The notes: generated by a model not told the origin, from the letters alone. A DNA stretch of 64,000 nt from Streptomyces flavofungini (GCF_014650815.1 NZ_BMVR01000018.1:62001-126000); one strand, 5' to 3'. Numbered from the stretch's first letter, positions 1 to 8,690 are shown. Numbers and translations: made by a program.

Positions 1-26
1 AGGCCACCGGGTACGCTCGAAGCGAT

Positions 27-1172
27 ATGAGCAGCGAGAACCTCCCCCAGAGCCCCCGCAAGCCGCGTGTGGCCGTCGTGTTCGGCGGCCGCAGCTCGGA
101 GCACGGCATCTCCGTCGTCACCGCCGGTGCCGTACTGCGTGCCATCGACCGGACCAAGTACGACGTGCTGCCGATCGGCATCACGACGGACGGGCGCTGG
201 GCGCTGACCGCGGACGACCCCGACCGGATGGCCATCGCCGACCGCAAGGTGCCCAGCGTCACCGAGCTCGCCGAGTCCACCGAGGGCGGCGTCGTCCTGC
301 CCGTCGATCCCGGCAACCGCGAGGTCGTCTACAGCGAGCCCGGCGCCGTGCCCAAGGTGCTCGGCGAGGTCGACGTGGTCTTCCCGATGCTGCACGGCCC
401 GTACGGCGAGGACGGCACCCTCCAGGGGCTCCTGGAGCTGTCCGGCGTGCCGTACGTGGGCGCGGGCGTGCTCGCCTCGGCCGTCGGCCAGGACAAGGAG
501 TACATGAAGCGGGTCTTCACCTCCTTCGGGCTGCCCGTCGGCCCGTACCTGGTGATCCGGCCCCGCGAGTGGCAGCGCGAGGAGAAGAACGCCCGGCAGC
601 GCGTCGCGGACTTCGCGGGCGAGCACGGCTGGCCGCTGTTCATCAAGCCCGCGCGCGCGGGCTCCTCGATCGGCATCACCAAGGTCGACTCCTTCGAAGG
701 CCTCGACGAGGCCATCGCGGAGGCGCAGCGCCACGACCCGAAGATCATCGTGGAGGCGCTGCTCCGCGGCCGCGAGATCGAGTGCGGCGTCCTGGAGTTC
801 GAGGACGGCCCCCGCGCGAGCGTGCCCGCCGAGATCCCGCCGGTGCAGGCGCACGACTACTACGACTTCGAGGCGAAGTACATCGACTCGACGCCCGGTC
901 TGGTGCCCGCCCCGCTGACCGCCGAGGAGACCGCCGAGGTGCAGCGGCTCGCGGTCGCGGCCTTCGAGGCGACGTCCTGTGAGGGCCTGGTGCGCGCGGA
1001 CTTCTTCCTCACCGAGGACGGGCAGTTCGTCATCAACGAGATCAACACGATGCCGGGCTTCACGCCGATCTCCATGTACCCGCAGATGTGGGAGAAGAGC
1101 GGCGTCGGCTACGCGGAGCTGGTGGACCGCCTCATCCAGGCGGCGCTGGACCGGTCCACGGGGCTGCGCTAG
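27..1172 (+). CDS. ddlA: D-alanine--D-alanine ligase
   Basis: This 381-residue ATP-grasp enzyme joins two D-alanines in the cytoplasm to make the dipeptide that ends the peptidoglycan stem. The N-terminal domain opens with VVFGGRSSEHGISVV. The ATP-grasp core holds GQDKEYMKRVF and FIKPARAGSSIGITKV, and the C-terminal EINTMPGFTPISMYPQMW motif (about residues 338-355) supplies metal and nucleotide ligands. Length is normal for the family and all key motifs are present. The ATG at 27 has only a weak upstream purine stretch, and just 26 bases precede it in the window, so its promoter cannot be seen. A 12-bp-stem hairpin ends the gene. I see no sign of the D-lactate-type ligase used in glycopeptide resistance. 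Confidence 0.96.
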   Translation: MSSENLPQSPRKPRVAVVFGGRSSEHGISVVTAGAVLRAIDRTKYDVLPIGITTDGRWALTADDPDRMAIADRKVPSVTELAESTEGGVVLPVDPGNREVVYSEPGAVPKVLGEVDVVFPMLHGPYGEDGTLQGLLELSGVPYVGAGVLASAVGQDKEYMKRVFTSFGLPVGPYLVIRPREWQREEKNARQRVADFAGEHGWPLFIKPARAGSSIGITKVDSFEGLDEAIAEAQRHDPKIIVEALLRGREIECGVLEFEDGPRASVPAEIPPVQAHDYYDFEAKYIDSTPGLVPAPLTAEETAEVQRLAVAAFEATSCEGLVRADFFLTEDGQFVINEINTMPGFTPISMYPQMWEKSGVGYAELVDRLIQAALDRSTGLR

Positions 1173-1187
1173 CCGTTCGTCCCGTAC

Positions 1188-1224
1188 GGGTGTCGCCTGG
1201 GCCGGACCCGGTCAGGCGACACCC
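1188..1224. terminator. Bidirectional terminator between ddlA and DUF3515 gene
   Basis: GGGTGTCGCCTG (1188-1199) pairs perfectly with CAGGCGACACCC (1213-1224) around a 13-base loop. It lies 15 bases after the ddlA stop, and its right arm overlaps the stop codon and last codons of the convergent DUF3515 gene, so it can serve both strands. There is no U tract, which is common in high-GC actinomycetes. Confidence 0.7.
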
Positions 1225-1709
1225 TGGGGGATGGTCTTCTTGATCGGCGCGGCGAAGTCCGTGAGCGGGCTGAGGCCGCCCCCCGCCCGCTCCTTGGGCA
1301 AACGCACTTCTACGTAGGCCTGGCGCAGCGCGGTGGTGAAGACGTACGAGCCGTCGTCGCGCTTCTGAAGCAGCCAGGCGACGCCGTTCACCTTCACGCC
1401 GTCCGACTTGGCCACCTCGGGGTCGGACATCTCGGGGGGCCGCTCCACACCGCAGCGCAGTATGATCGCCGGGTCTCCCCACCCGGCGGTCAACTCCGAC
1501 TTCGGTCCGGGGTCGGTGCGCTCCAGACCGTCGACCTTCTTCGGGAGCTGAGCACGCAGATCCCGGCAGAGCCCCGCGGCCTTCGCGGCCGGGGACGGAA
1601 CCACCACCGACGCTGTGTCGTCCGTTGATGAGCAGGCCGTTGACGCGATCAGCGTTGCGCAAGCGGCCGCACCTATGAGACAGCGGCGCCGGAGACGGGG
1701 GAAGTTCAC
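1212..1709 (-). CDS. DUF3515 family putative lipoprotein
   Basis: The 165-residue product has an Arg-rich start (NFPRLRRR), a short hydrophobic stretch and a cysteine at residue 26 in the context STAC, so it is probably an exported lipoprotein, although the lipobox is weak. The mature part has paired cysteines (GLCRDL and ILRCGVERP) and matches, by recognition, the actinobacterial DUF3515 family of unknown function. The GTG start at 1709 follows the upstream Lrp-domain gene by only 20 bases, so the two are probably co-transcribed. Its stop lies inside the terminator hairpin shared with ddlA. No catalytic motif is visible and I assign no function. Confidence 0.85.
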   Translation of the reverse strand: MNFPRLRRRCLIGAAACATLIASTACSSTDDTASVVVPSPAAKAAGLCRDLRAQLPKKVDGLERTDPGPKSELTAGWGDPAIILRCGVERPPEMSDPEVAKSDGVKVNGVAWLLQKRDDGSYVFTTALRQAYVEVRLPKERAGGGLSPLTDFAAPIKKTIPQGVA

Positions 1710-1729
1710 CGGGCCAGGGTAGACGGGGG

Positions 1730-1963
1730 CTACAAGTGCACGACCGGGCAGGTCAGGGTTCTGGTGATGCCGTCCACCTGCTGGACCTTGGCGACCACCA
1801 TGCGGCCGAGTTCGTCGACCGTGTCCGCCTGCGCGCGCACGATGACATCGTAGGGACCGGTCACGTCCTCGGCCTGGATCACTCCCGGGATCTTGCCGAT
1901 CAGCTCGGCGACGGTCGACGCCTTGCCGACCTCGGTCTGGATCAGGATGTACGCCTGTACCAC
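1730..1963 (-). CDS. Stand-alone Lrp/AsnC ligand-binding (RAM) domain protein
   Basis: The 77-residue protein (VQAYILIQTEVGKA...) consists only of the alpha/beta ligand-binding and oligomerisation domain of Lrp/AsnC regulators and lacks the DNA-binding helix-turn-helix. Family members of this kind bind amino acids and may modify full-length Lrp proteins by hetero-oligomerisation; that role is inferred. The GTG start at 1961-1963 is chosen because GGAGG sits seven bases upstream and the family N-terminus begins here. An open frame continues upstream to 2086, but that extension is Arg/Pro-rich and not family-like. It is the first gene of a minus-strand pair with the DUF3515 gene and diverges from thiL. 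Confidence 0.85.
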   Translation of the reverse strand: MVQAYILIQTEVGKASTVAELIGKIPGVIQAEDVTGPYDVIVRAQADTVDELGRMVVAKVQQVDGITRTLTCPVVHL

Positions 1964-2178
1964 GGAACCTCCAGGGCGGCCACGAGGATCATGTGGGGAG
2001 AAGGGACGCCACGGTACCGCGTCGTCGCACGCCACGGGGAGACCCGGGTGAGCTGTGGCGCGCACATCGCGGCGGACGGACAACACAGGTTGACGGTCAC
2101 GTCGACCGTACCGACGACAGGGACGGCTCGCGACCGCAAGCGGACCGCGGCGACCGTGGCAGAAGGAGCAGCACGCGC

Positions 2179-3147
2179 ATGAAGGGCACCGTCGGCGAGT
2201 TGGGCGAGTTCGGGCTCATCAAGGAGCTCACCTCGCGGCTCACCTCCACTCCGGCCGTACGTCTCGGCCCCGGCGACGACGCCGCGGTCGTGGCCGCCCC
2301 GGACCGCAGGGTCGTGGCCAGCACCGACATCCTCCTGGAGGGCCGGCACTTCCGCCGCGACTGGTCCACGGCCTACGACGTCGGCCGCAAGGCCGCCGCC
2401 CAGAACCTCGCCGACATCGCGGCCATGGGCGCCGTGCCCACCGCGATCCTGCTCGGCCTCGTGGTGCCCGCCGAACTCCCCGCGAGCTGGCCCATCGAGC
2501 TCATGGACGGACTGCGCGACGAGTGCCAGGTCGCGGGCGCGGCCGTCGTCGGCGGCGACGTCGTCCGCGGCGACACCATCACCGTGTCGATCACCGCCCT
2601 CGGCGACCTGCGCAACCACGAACCGGTCACGCGCGCGGGCGCCCAGCCCGGCGACGCCGTCGCCGTCACCGGCTGGCTCGGCTGGTCCGCCGCCGGGCAC
2701 GCCGTGCTCTCCCGCGGCTTCCGCTCGCCGCGCGCCTTCGTGGAGGCCCACCGCAGGCCCGAGCCGCCGTACCACGCGGGCCCCGCCGCCGCCGGGCTCG
2801 GCGCGACCGCCATGACGGACGTCAGCGACGGCCTGATCGCCGACCTCGGCCACATCGCCGAGGCCAGCAAGGTGCGCATCGACATCCGCTCCGGCGACGT
2901 GGACGTGCCCTCGCAGATGAACGACATCGGTCAGGCCGTCGGCGTCGACCCGCTCCAGTGGGTGCTCAACGGCGGCGAGGACCACGCGATCGTGGCGACC
3001 TTCCCCTCCGACGTGAAGCTGCCCGCGCGCTGGAAGGTCATCGGCGAGGTCCTCAACCCCTCGGCGCAGCCCCAGGTCACCGTCGACGGCGCGCCCTGGA
3101 CCAGCCAGGGCTGGGACCACTTCGGGGAGAACGGCGGCGGCGAGTGA
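2179..3147 (+). CDS. thiL: Thiamine-monophosphate kinase
   Basis: ThiL phosphorylates thiamine monophosphate to thiamine diphosphate, the last step of cofactor synthesis. The 322-residue protein has the family's metal-binding segments: GPGDDAAVV near residue 30, STDILLEGRHF, the NLADIAAMGA helix, GGDVVRGD and TDVSDGLIADLGHIA. The frame is open from 1993, but the ATG at 2179 is preferred because AAGGAG lies just upstream and the protein then starts MKGTVGELGEFGLI, the usual actinobacterial N-terminus. The GTGA overlap with thiD (4 bases) implies translational coupling. A TTGACG hexamer at 2090 could be a -35 element, but no convincing -10 follows it. Confidence 0.96.
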   Translation: MKGTVGELGEFGLIKELTSRLTSTPAVRLGPGDDAAVVAAPDRRVVASTDILLEGRHFRRDWSTAYDVGRKAAAQNLADIAAMGAVPTAILLGLVVPAELPASWPIELMDGLRDECQVAGAAVVGGDVVRGDTITVSITALGDLRNHEPVTRAGAQPGDAVAVTGWLGWSAAGHAVLSRGFRSPRAFVEAHRRPEPPYHAGPAAAGLGATAMTDVSDGLIADLGHIAEASKVRIDIRSGDVDVPSQMNDIGQAVGVDPLQWVLNGGEDHAIVATFPSDVKLPARWKVIGEVLNPSAQPQVTVDGAPWTSQGWDHFGENGGGE

Positions 3148-3938
3148 CCGCGCCGCCGCGGGTGCTCACCGTCGCGGGCTCCGACTCCGGGGGCGGGGCC
3201 GGGATCCAGGCCGACCTGAAGACGATGCTCGCGCTCGGCACGCACGGCATGAGCGTCGTCACGGCTGTCACCGCGCAGAACTCGCTGGGTGTGCAGGGCG
3301 CTTGGGAGCTGCCCGTGGCGGCCGTGCGGGCGCAGTACCGCAGCGTCGTCGACGACATCGGCGTCCAGGCCGTCAAGACGGGGATGCTGGCCTCCGCGGA
3401 ACTGGTCGAGGCGGTCGCGGAGTTGATCGCCGCCACCGACGCCCCCGCCGTCGTCGACCCGGTCGGCGTCTCCAAGCACGGGGACGCGCTGCTCGCCGCC
3501 TCCGCGCTCGACTCCGTCCGCACCAAGCTCCTCCCCGCCGCCACGGTCGCCACCCCCAACCTCGACGAGGTCGCCCAACTGACCGGCGTGCACGTCGAGT
3601 CCGAGGCCGACATGCGCCGCGCCGCGACGGCTGTCCTCGGCTACGGGCCCACGTGGGTCGTCATCAAGGGCGGCCACCTCTCCGGAGACGCCGTCGACCT
3701 CCTGACCGACGGGTCCGAAGAGCACTGGCTGCGCTCCCCGCGCCACGACAACCGCCACACCCACGGCACCGGCTGCACCCTCGCCAGCGCGATCGCCTCG
3801 CAGCTGGCGAAGGGGCAGAGCGTCCCGCAGGCCGTCAGCGCCGCCAAGGAGTACGTCACCGGGGCGATCGCCGCCGGGTTCGCACTCGGCGGCGGGATCG
3901 GGCCGGTGGATCACGGCTGGCGGTTCAGGGAGGCGTAG
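3144..3938 (+). CDS. thiD: Hydroxymethylpyrimidine/phosphomethylpyrimidine kinase
   Basis: ThiD phosphorylates HMP and then HMP-P to feed the pyrimidine half of thiamine. The 264-residue ribokinase-fold protein begins LTVAGSDSGGGAGIQADLKT, the substrate-binding signature. It carries the C-terminal anion hole and catalytic Asp in the HTHGTGCTLASAIAS motif. The GTG start at 3144 overlaps the thiL stop by four bases, so the two thiamine kinases form one operon. Its 3' end overlaps the convergent monooxygenase gene by 28 bases, which leaves no room for a conventional terminator between them. Confidence 0.95.
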   Translation: MTAPPRVLTVAGSDSGGGAGIQADLKTMLALGTHGMSVVTAVTAQNSLGVQGAWELPVAAVRAQYRSVVDDIGVQAVKTGMLASAELVEAVAELIAATDAPAVVDPVGVSKHGDALLAASALDSVRTKLLPAATVATPNLDEVAQLTGVHVESEADMRRAATAVLGYGPTWVVIKGGHLSGDAVDLLTDGSEEHWLRSPRHDNRHTHGTGCTLASAIASQLAKGQSVPQAVSAAKEYVTGAIAAGFALGGGIGPVDHGWRFREA

Positions 3939-5179
3939 TCCGCGGCGGGCTGCCGGGCGTAGTCCTTGAGCGTGAGGTCGCTCGCGGCCTTCTCTGTGAG
4001 CTTCTTGAAGAAGCCCGCCAGGAAGCGGGAGCTGAGCATCCGGTACATCCGGTCGCGACTGCGGATCTTCTTCTCGGTCGCCGGTGCGAGGAAGGGACCC
4101 GCGTTGCCGGAGGTCTTCTGGCAGCCCTTCGCGTAGGCGCGGATCTCCGCCTCGTACGCGGCGAAGCCGACCCGGTGGTCGCCCCGCGCGGCCGCGAGCT
4201 CACCGGCCAGGACGTACGCGCAGACCAGCGCGGTGCCGGTCCCGATGCCGCCCATCGTGGCGCCGTACCCGGCGTCGCCGAGAAGGACCACACGGCCCTG
4301 GGAGAGCCGGTCGACGTGGATCTGCGCGATGGCGTCGAAGTACAGGTCCCCGGCGCTCTCCAGGCCCTCCAGGGCCGTTGCCGCGTGCGTCCAGCCCAGG
4401 CCCGCGAACCGGTCGGCGAGGATCTCCTTCTGCTGTCCGAGGTCGTGCCGGTCGTAGTCGAGCCGCTCGGACGCGAAGACCAGGCCCACCCCGGCCCGCG
4501 CCGGGTCGCCGTCGTAGTTGCTGACCATGAGGCTGCGGCCGGGTTCGCTGTAGATCCGTGCGGTGCGGTCCAGGCCGAGGTGGTTGGGGACGCCGAACCC
4601 CGCCACGTAGTAGCCGAGGAAGCGCAGGTACTGAGACTCGTCGCCGAAGACCAGACGGCGCGTGTGGGAGTGCAGCCCGTCGGCGCCGACGACGAGGTCG
4701 AAGCGGCGGGGGGCGCCGTGGTCGAAGGTCACGTCGATGCCTTCGGAGTCCTCGGTCAGCGAGGCGACGGAGTCTCCGAAGACGTACTCCACGCGGTCCT
4801 TGGTCCGCTCGTACAGGATCTTGGAGAGCTCCCCGCGGAAGATCTCCACGTCGCCGCTCATCAGGAACGCGGGCAGGTCCACCCGCTCCTGGTCGTCGGC
4901 CTCGACGATGGTCTGCCGGCCCATGTGCGTCTGCCTGCGGTGGACCTCGTCCCAGATGCCCATGCGGCGCAGCACGGTGCGGTGCACCTCGCCCCTGAAG
5001 TCGACGGCGAAGCCGCCCTCGCGGAGGGCGGGCGCCTTCTCCAGAACGGTGACGCGGGCTCCGTAGCGGGCGAGCCAGAGGGCGAGCGCGGGGCCCGCGA
5101 CGCTGGCGCCGGAGATGAGGACGTTCAGGTGGGCGAGGCTGTGGGTGGCGGTCTGCGAGGTGTTCGTCGAGGTCGTCAT
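3911..5179 (-). CDS. FAD-dependent monooxygenase (aromatic hydroxylase/TetX-like)
   Basis: The 422-residue flavoprotein belongs by its motifs to the PHBH-type group A monooxygenases, which hydroxylate aromatic or polyketide substrates using NADPH and FAD. The N-terminal dinucleotide fold reads VLISGASVAGPALALWLARYG. The DG motif is VVGADGLHS, and the FAD-ribityl GD motif is VVLLGDAGYGATMGGIGTG. There is no signal peptide. The ATG at 5179 is chosen because the folded domain begins 17 residues later; the open frame extends to 5332 without family-like sequence. It starts 34 bases after the SARP-type regulator and is probably in its operon. The substrate is unknown; antibiotic tailoring, xenobiotic breakdown and tetracycline-like inactivation are all possible. 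Confidence 0.85.
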   Translation of the reverse strand: MTTSTNTSQTATHSLAHLNVLISGASVAGPALALWLARYGARVTVLEKAPALREGGFAVDFRGEVHRTVLRRMGIWDEVHRRQTHMGRQTIVEADDQERVDLPAFLMSGDVEIFRGELSKILYERTKDRVEYVFGDSVASLTEDSEGIDVTFDHGAPRRFDLVVGADGLHSHTRRLVFGDESQYLRFLGYYVAGFGVPNHLGLDRTARIYSEPGRSLMVSNYDGDPARAGVGLVFASERLDYDRHDLGQQKEILADRFAGLGWTHAATALEGLESAGDLYFDAIAQIHVDRLSQGRVVLLGDAGYGATMGGIGTGTALVCAYVLAGELAAARGDHRVGFAAYEAEIRAYAKGCQKTSGNAGPFLAPATEKKIRSRDRMYRMLSSRFLAGFFKKLTEKAASDLTLKDYARQPAADYASLNRQP

Positions 5180-5213
5180 GGGGGCAGCCTCGGCGCGGCC
5201 GCTGACCGTGCGC

Positions 5214-8200
5214 CTACCGTTCCCTGACCGCCGCTGACCGCAGGCTGCGGCCCTGCTCGAATGCCTTCTCGTACGCCTCCGGAGAGAGCCGCGCGCGGGT
5301 CGCTGCCTCAACGCGTACGACATCGGGGTCACCGGCGATCAAGGTGCCGCGCAGGCCGTGCGCGGCTCCCAGGAGCCGGGCGGCCTCCTCGGGGTCCGTG
5401 GCGACGGCCGCCAGCGCCTCGGCGACCTCGGCCAGCTCCCCGGTGTCCGAGGCCAGGACGCGGGCCTGCTCCACCCAGTCGGCGGCCTCCTCCGGGCGGG
5501 ACTCGGCGAGCGCGGTACGGCCCAGGCCCACGAGGGTCCGCACGCTCTGTCCGAGGCTGAACCAGTTGGCGGCGTACGTCTCCAGAGCCGCTTCGTAGTG
5601 CGCACGCGCGCGTGCCGTGTCTCCGGAGAGGCGGGCCGCGTCGCCCAGGCCGCGCCGTGCGGTCGCCACCTTGTCGGGGACACCGGCGGTGCGGGCCAGG
5701 TCGGTGGCGCGCGTGTAGTGCGCGGCGGCCTCCTCGAAGTCGCCCCGGTGCAGCAGGACCGTGGCGCGCTGGTGCAGCAGGTCGGCGGTCTCTTCGGGGG
5801 CCGCGAGGTCGCGTACGTGCACCAGGCCCTCGTCGAGCAGGGCGAGCGCCCGGTCCCGCTCGCCCCGCCAGTCGGCGAACATCCCCAGCGGATCGAGACA
5901 GTTGGCCATGCCCCAGCGGTCCCCGGTCTCCCTGAAGCCCGCAAGGGCGCCGGCGAACGCCGCCTCGGCCGCGTCGGGGCGGCCCGCGAACTGCTCCTGG
6001 AAGCCAAGGCCGAGATCCAGCAGCGCCACCCCCCAGGGGTGGGCGCCGACCTGGGCGCGCACCAGCTCCGTCATGCTGTGGTCGGGCCCGCCCGCCACCG
6101 ACCACTGCACGACCAGGTGCGGCAGCCTGAGCGGGCCCTTCAGCGCGGCGACGAGACGGTCGGCACGGGCGAGGCGCTCCGGCTCCGCGGGGTCGTCGCC
6201 GTCGCCCGCGATCGTGTTGATCACGCACAGGACGTACTCCTCGAAGAGGCCCTCCGGCGGCTCCGCACCGACGGCGTCGAGGAGTTCGAGGGCCCGAGCC
6301 CTGCGCTCCCCGTACAGCCCCCGCAGCCGCCAGAACCAGGAGAGGGCGGCCAGCAGCCGCAGCCCGCCGTGCGGATCGGTGCGGGTCAGGTGGCGCAGGG
6401 CGCCGTCCAGGTTGCCGCTCTCGGCGGCGAGTCCGGCCAGCCACGGCAGTTGGTCGCCGCCGCGCAGCATCGGCTCGGCGTGCTCGGCCAGGCGCAGGAA
6501 GTACGCGGCGTGTGCGTCCCGCAGCCGCTCCTCCTCGCCCGCGGCGGCGAGCTGCCGGGCGCAGAACGCGTGGATGGTCCTGAGCATGCCGTAGCGCCCG
6601 TCGGTCACATCGAGGAACGACTTCTCCACGAGCGAGGCGAGCAGGTCCTCCGGGTACGGGATCCCGCAGACCGCCTCCACCGCGTCCAGCGTCGCCCCCG
6701 AGGGGAACACCGTCAGACGGCGGGCGAGGTCGCGCTCCTCGTCGTCGAGCAGCTCCCAGCTCCACTCGACGACCGCGTGCAGGGTGCGGTGCCGGGGCGC
6801 CTTCGTGCGGTCGCCGCGCGAGAGCAGCCGGAAGCGGTCGCCGAGCCGCGCGGCGAGTTCGTCCAGGGTGAGGGTGCGCAGCCGGGCCGCGGCCAGCTCG
6901 ATGGCGAGCGGAAGTCCGTCGAGGGCCGCGCAGATCTCGTCGGTCAGGCGTCGTGCGCGCGCGGCGCGGAGGCCTGCCGCGTCGGGGCGCACGGCGGCCG
7001 CCCGGTCGGCGAAGAGCCGGGCTGCGGGCTCGGCGGCCAGCGGCGGAACCGGCCACAGGGCCTCGCCGGTGATCCCCAGCCCCTCCCGGCTCGTGGCGAG
7101 GACCCGCACCCCGGGGCAGTCGCCGAGCAGCAGCCCGGTCACCGCGGCCGCCGCGTCGACGAGGTGCTCGCAGTTGTCCAGGACGAGCAGCAGCTCACGC
7201 CCGTGCAGCGCGGACAGCAGCCGCTCGGTGGCGTCACCGCCCGGCGCGTGCAGGCCGTCCCGCACCCCGAGCGCGGTCAGGATCGCGTACGGCACCTGGG
7301 CTCCGTCGGCGAGCGGCGCGAGCTCCACGAAGCAGACGTCCGGCAGCCCGCGGGCGGCCTCCACGGCGAGCCGCGTCTTGCCCGCGCCGCCGGGCCCGGT
7401 GAGCGTCACCAGGCGGGCGTCGGCGAGGAGCGCACCGATCCGGGCGAGCTCGTCGGCCCGCCCGATGAACCGCGTCACCTGCGCCGGGACGCCTCGCTGC
7501 CTGGCCGGTTCCTGCCCCCGCAGCAGCTCCAGGTGGAGCGCGGACAGCTCGGCCGAGGGGTCGGCGCCCAGCGCGTCGGAGAGGGCCCGCCGCGCCTCTT
7601 CGTAGACCGTGAGCGCCTCCGCGGGCCGCCCGCCCGCGTGCAGCGCCCGCATCAGCTGCCCGTACAGCCGTTCGCTCAGCGGCTGCCCGGAGATCAGTTC
7701 CCGCAGTTCCGGTACGAGGTCGGGGCCGCCGCCCATCGCGAGGTCCGCGTCGACACGGTCCTGAACGGCGGCCAGGCGCAGCTCTTCGAGCCGGGCGACG
7801 AGGGGAGCGGCGTCCGGCAGTTCGGCGAGGGCCGGGCCCCGCCACAGGCCGAGCGCCTCCCGCAGGAGCGCGGCGGCCCGGGCGTGATCGCCGGAGCCGA
7901 GCAGCCGCCGCCCTTCGCGGGCCAGGCGCTCGAAGCGGTGGAGGTCGACGTCCTCGGGGGAGACCGTGAGGCAGTAGCCGGTGGGGACGGCCCCGATGTC
8001 CAGACCCAGGCGCTTGCGCAGCCGGGAGACCTGGGACTGCAGGGCGTTCGCGGCGCCCGCGGGCGGCTCGTCGCCGTACAGCCCGTCGGTCAGCCGCGCC
8101 ACGGGGACCGTGCGGCCCGCGTCCAGGAGCAGCAGCGTGAGCAGTGCGCGGGGGCGCGGTCCGCCGGGGTCCAAGGGGGTGCCGTCGGGGGTGCGGACGT

Positions 8201-8228
8201 CGAGCGGGCCGAGGATGCCGAAGCGCAT
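5214..8228 (-). CDS. AfsR/SARP-family regulator with BTAD, NB-ARC-like ATPase and TPR domains
   Basis: The 1004-residue protein starts with an OmpR-type winged helix (MRFGILGPLDVRTPDG..., residues 1-90). A bacterial transcriptional activation domain follows (about 91-240). An STAND/NB-ARC ATPase has Walker A GPGGAGKT at 278-285 and LLLVLDNCEHLVDA as Walker B, and the C-terminal half is helical TPR-like sequence. AfsR-type proteins activate specialised-metabolite or stress genes after nucleotide-dependent switching. The monooxygenase gene follows after 34 bases and is the obvious candidate target. The pair sits between thiD and rpmB, which I recall as close neighbours in S. coelicolor, so it may be an accessory insertion. 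There is no larger biosynthetic cluster around it. Confidence 0.88.
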   Translation of the reverse strand: MRFGILGPLDVRTPDGTPLDPGGPRPRALLTLLLLDAGRTVPVARLTDGLYGDEPPAGAANALQSQVSRLRKRLGLDIGAVPTGYCLTVSPEDVDLHRFERLAREGRRLLGSGDHARAAALLREALGLWRGPALAELPDAAPLVARLEELRLAAVQDRVDADLAMGGGPDLVPELRELISGQPLSERLYGQLMRALHAGGRPAEALTVYEEARRALSDALGADPSAELSALHLELLRGQEPARQRGVPAQVTRFIGRADELARIGALLADARLVTLTGPGGAGKTRLAVEAARGLPDVCFVELAPLADGAQVPYAILTALGVRDGLHAPGGDATERLLSALHGRELLLVLDNCEHLVDAAAAVTGLLLGDCPGVRVLATSREGLGITGEALWPVPPLAAEPAARLFADRAAAVRPDAAGLRAARARRLTDEICAALDGLPLAIELAAARLRTLTLDELAARLGDRFRLLSRGDRTKAPRHRTLHAVVEWSWELLDDEERDLARRLTVFPSGATLDAVEAVCGIPYPEDLLASLVEKSFLDVTDGRYGMLRTIHAFCARQLAAAGEEERLRDAHAAYFLRLAEHAEPMLRGGDQLPWLAGLAAESGNLDGALRHLTRTDPHGGLRLLAALSWFWRLRGLYGERRARALELLDAVGAEPPEGLFEEYVLCVINTIAGDGDDPAEPERLARADRLVAALKGPLRLPHLVVQWSVAGGPDHSMTELVRAQVGAHPWGVALLDLGLGFQEQFAGRPDAAEAAFAGALAGFRETGDRWGMANCLDPLGMFADWRGERDRALALLDEGLVHVRDLAAPEETADLLHQRATVLLHRGDFEEAAAHYTRATDLARTAGVPDKVATARRGLGDAARLSGDTARARAHYEAALETYAANWFSLGQSVRTLVGLGRTALAESRPEEAADWVEQARVLASDTGELAEVAEALAAVATDPEEAARLLGAAHGLRGTLIAGDPDVVRVEAATRARLSPEAYEKAFEQGRSLRSAAVRER

Positions 8229-8293
8229 CCGTCAGATTCTGGCAGGCACCACGCACGCGTGCGGCCCGGCGGTGGCCCCGAGCAGGGCAGACG

Positions 8294-8323
8294 AAAAAGC
8301 CGGCCCCCCGAAGGGAACCGGCT
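8294..8323 (-). terminator. Rho-independent terminator of rpmB
   Basis: Read on the minus strand, AGCCGG and CCGGCT close a stem that continues through a CCC/GGG segment around a UUC-type loop and is followed directly by TTTTT. It lies 33 bases beyond the rpmB stop. This is one of the few textbook intrinsic terminators in the window. Confidence 0.85.
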
Positions 8324-8356
8324 GATTCAGCAACCAGCTAGGTGGCCGCGCTGGCG

Positions 8357-8542
8357 TCAGCGCGAGACCTTGCCGGCCTTGATGCACGAGGTGCAGGCGT
8401 TGAGGCGCTTCGGCGTCCCGCCGACCACGGCACGCACACGCTGGATGTTCGGGTTCCAGCGACGAGGCGTACGGCGGTGCGAGTGCGAGATGTTGTTGCC
8501 GAAGCCCGGCCCCTTGCCGCAGACGTCGCAGTTGGCAGCCAC
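8357..8542 (-). CDS. rpmB: 50S ribosomal protein L28
   Basis: The 61-residue L28 begins AANCDVCGKGPGFGNNISHS and ends CTSCIKAGKVSR. The CxxC pairs (CDVC, CTSC) show it is the zinc-binding (C+) form rather than the zinc-free paralogue induced by Zur in zinc starvation. The GTG start at 8540-8542 has GGAGTG upstream. The gene stands alone on the minus strand with its own promoter-like site and a strong terminator. Its leader, read on the minus strand, contains two perfect small hairpins (arms CCCGAT/ATCGGG at 8635-8650 and CCCGGC/GCCGGG at 8581-8594). Confidence 0.96.
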   Translation of the reverse strand: MAANCDVCGKGPGFGNNISHSHRRTPRRWNPNIQRVRAVVGGTPKRLNACTSCIKAGKVSR

Positions 8543-8660
8543 GGGTCACTCCAAAGACTTCAGATGCACTTACGGTTAAACCCGGCATGCCGGGATCAGT
8601 GCAATGATCGGAGTGGCGTTGCCAGGAGGAATGGCCCGATGTGTATCGGGCAACCGGAGC

Positions 8661-8690
8661 AGCATACAACGACTGCTTCGGTACAACGAA
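8661..8690 (-). promoter_or_regulatory. Probable rpmB promoter
   Basis: On the minus strand TTCGTT (8685-8690) and TATGCT (8661-8666) are separated by 18 bases, a plausible vegetative sigma-factor promoter about 118 bases upstream of the rpmB start. It sits in the only A+T-rich patch of this intergenic region. Confidence 0.4.

Noticed and set aside
1964..2178. Possible TPP riboswitch upstream of thiL
   Set aside because: I looked for the conserved CUGAGA and ACCUGAUC elements of the thi-box and did not find them in order; thiL-thiD appear to lack this leader.
3911..8228. A specialised-metabolite gene cluster around the SARP regulator
   Set aside because: Only one tailoring-type enzyme is present and both flanks are housekeeping genes; there is no synthase, transporter or resistance gene.
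5358..8579. 1073-aa open frame on the plus strand opposite the SARP gene
   Set aside because: It has no domain signature and runs through the rpmB gene and its terminator; the minus-strand SARP has complete motifs.
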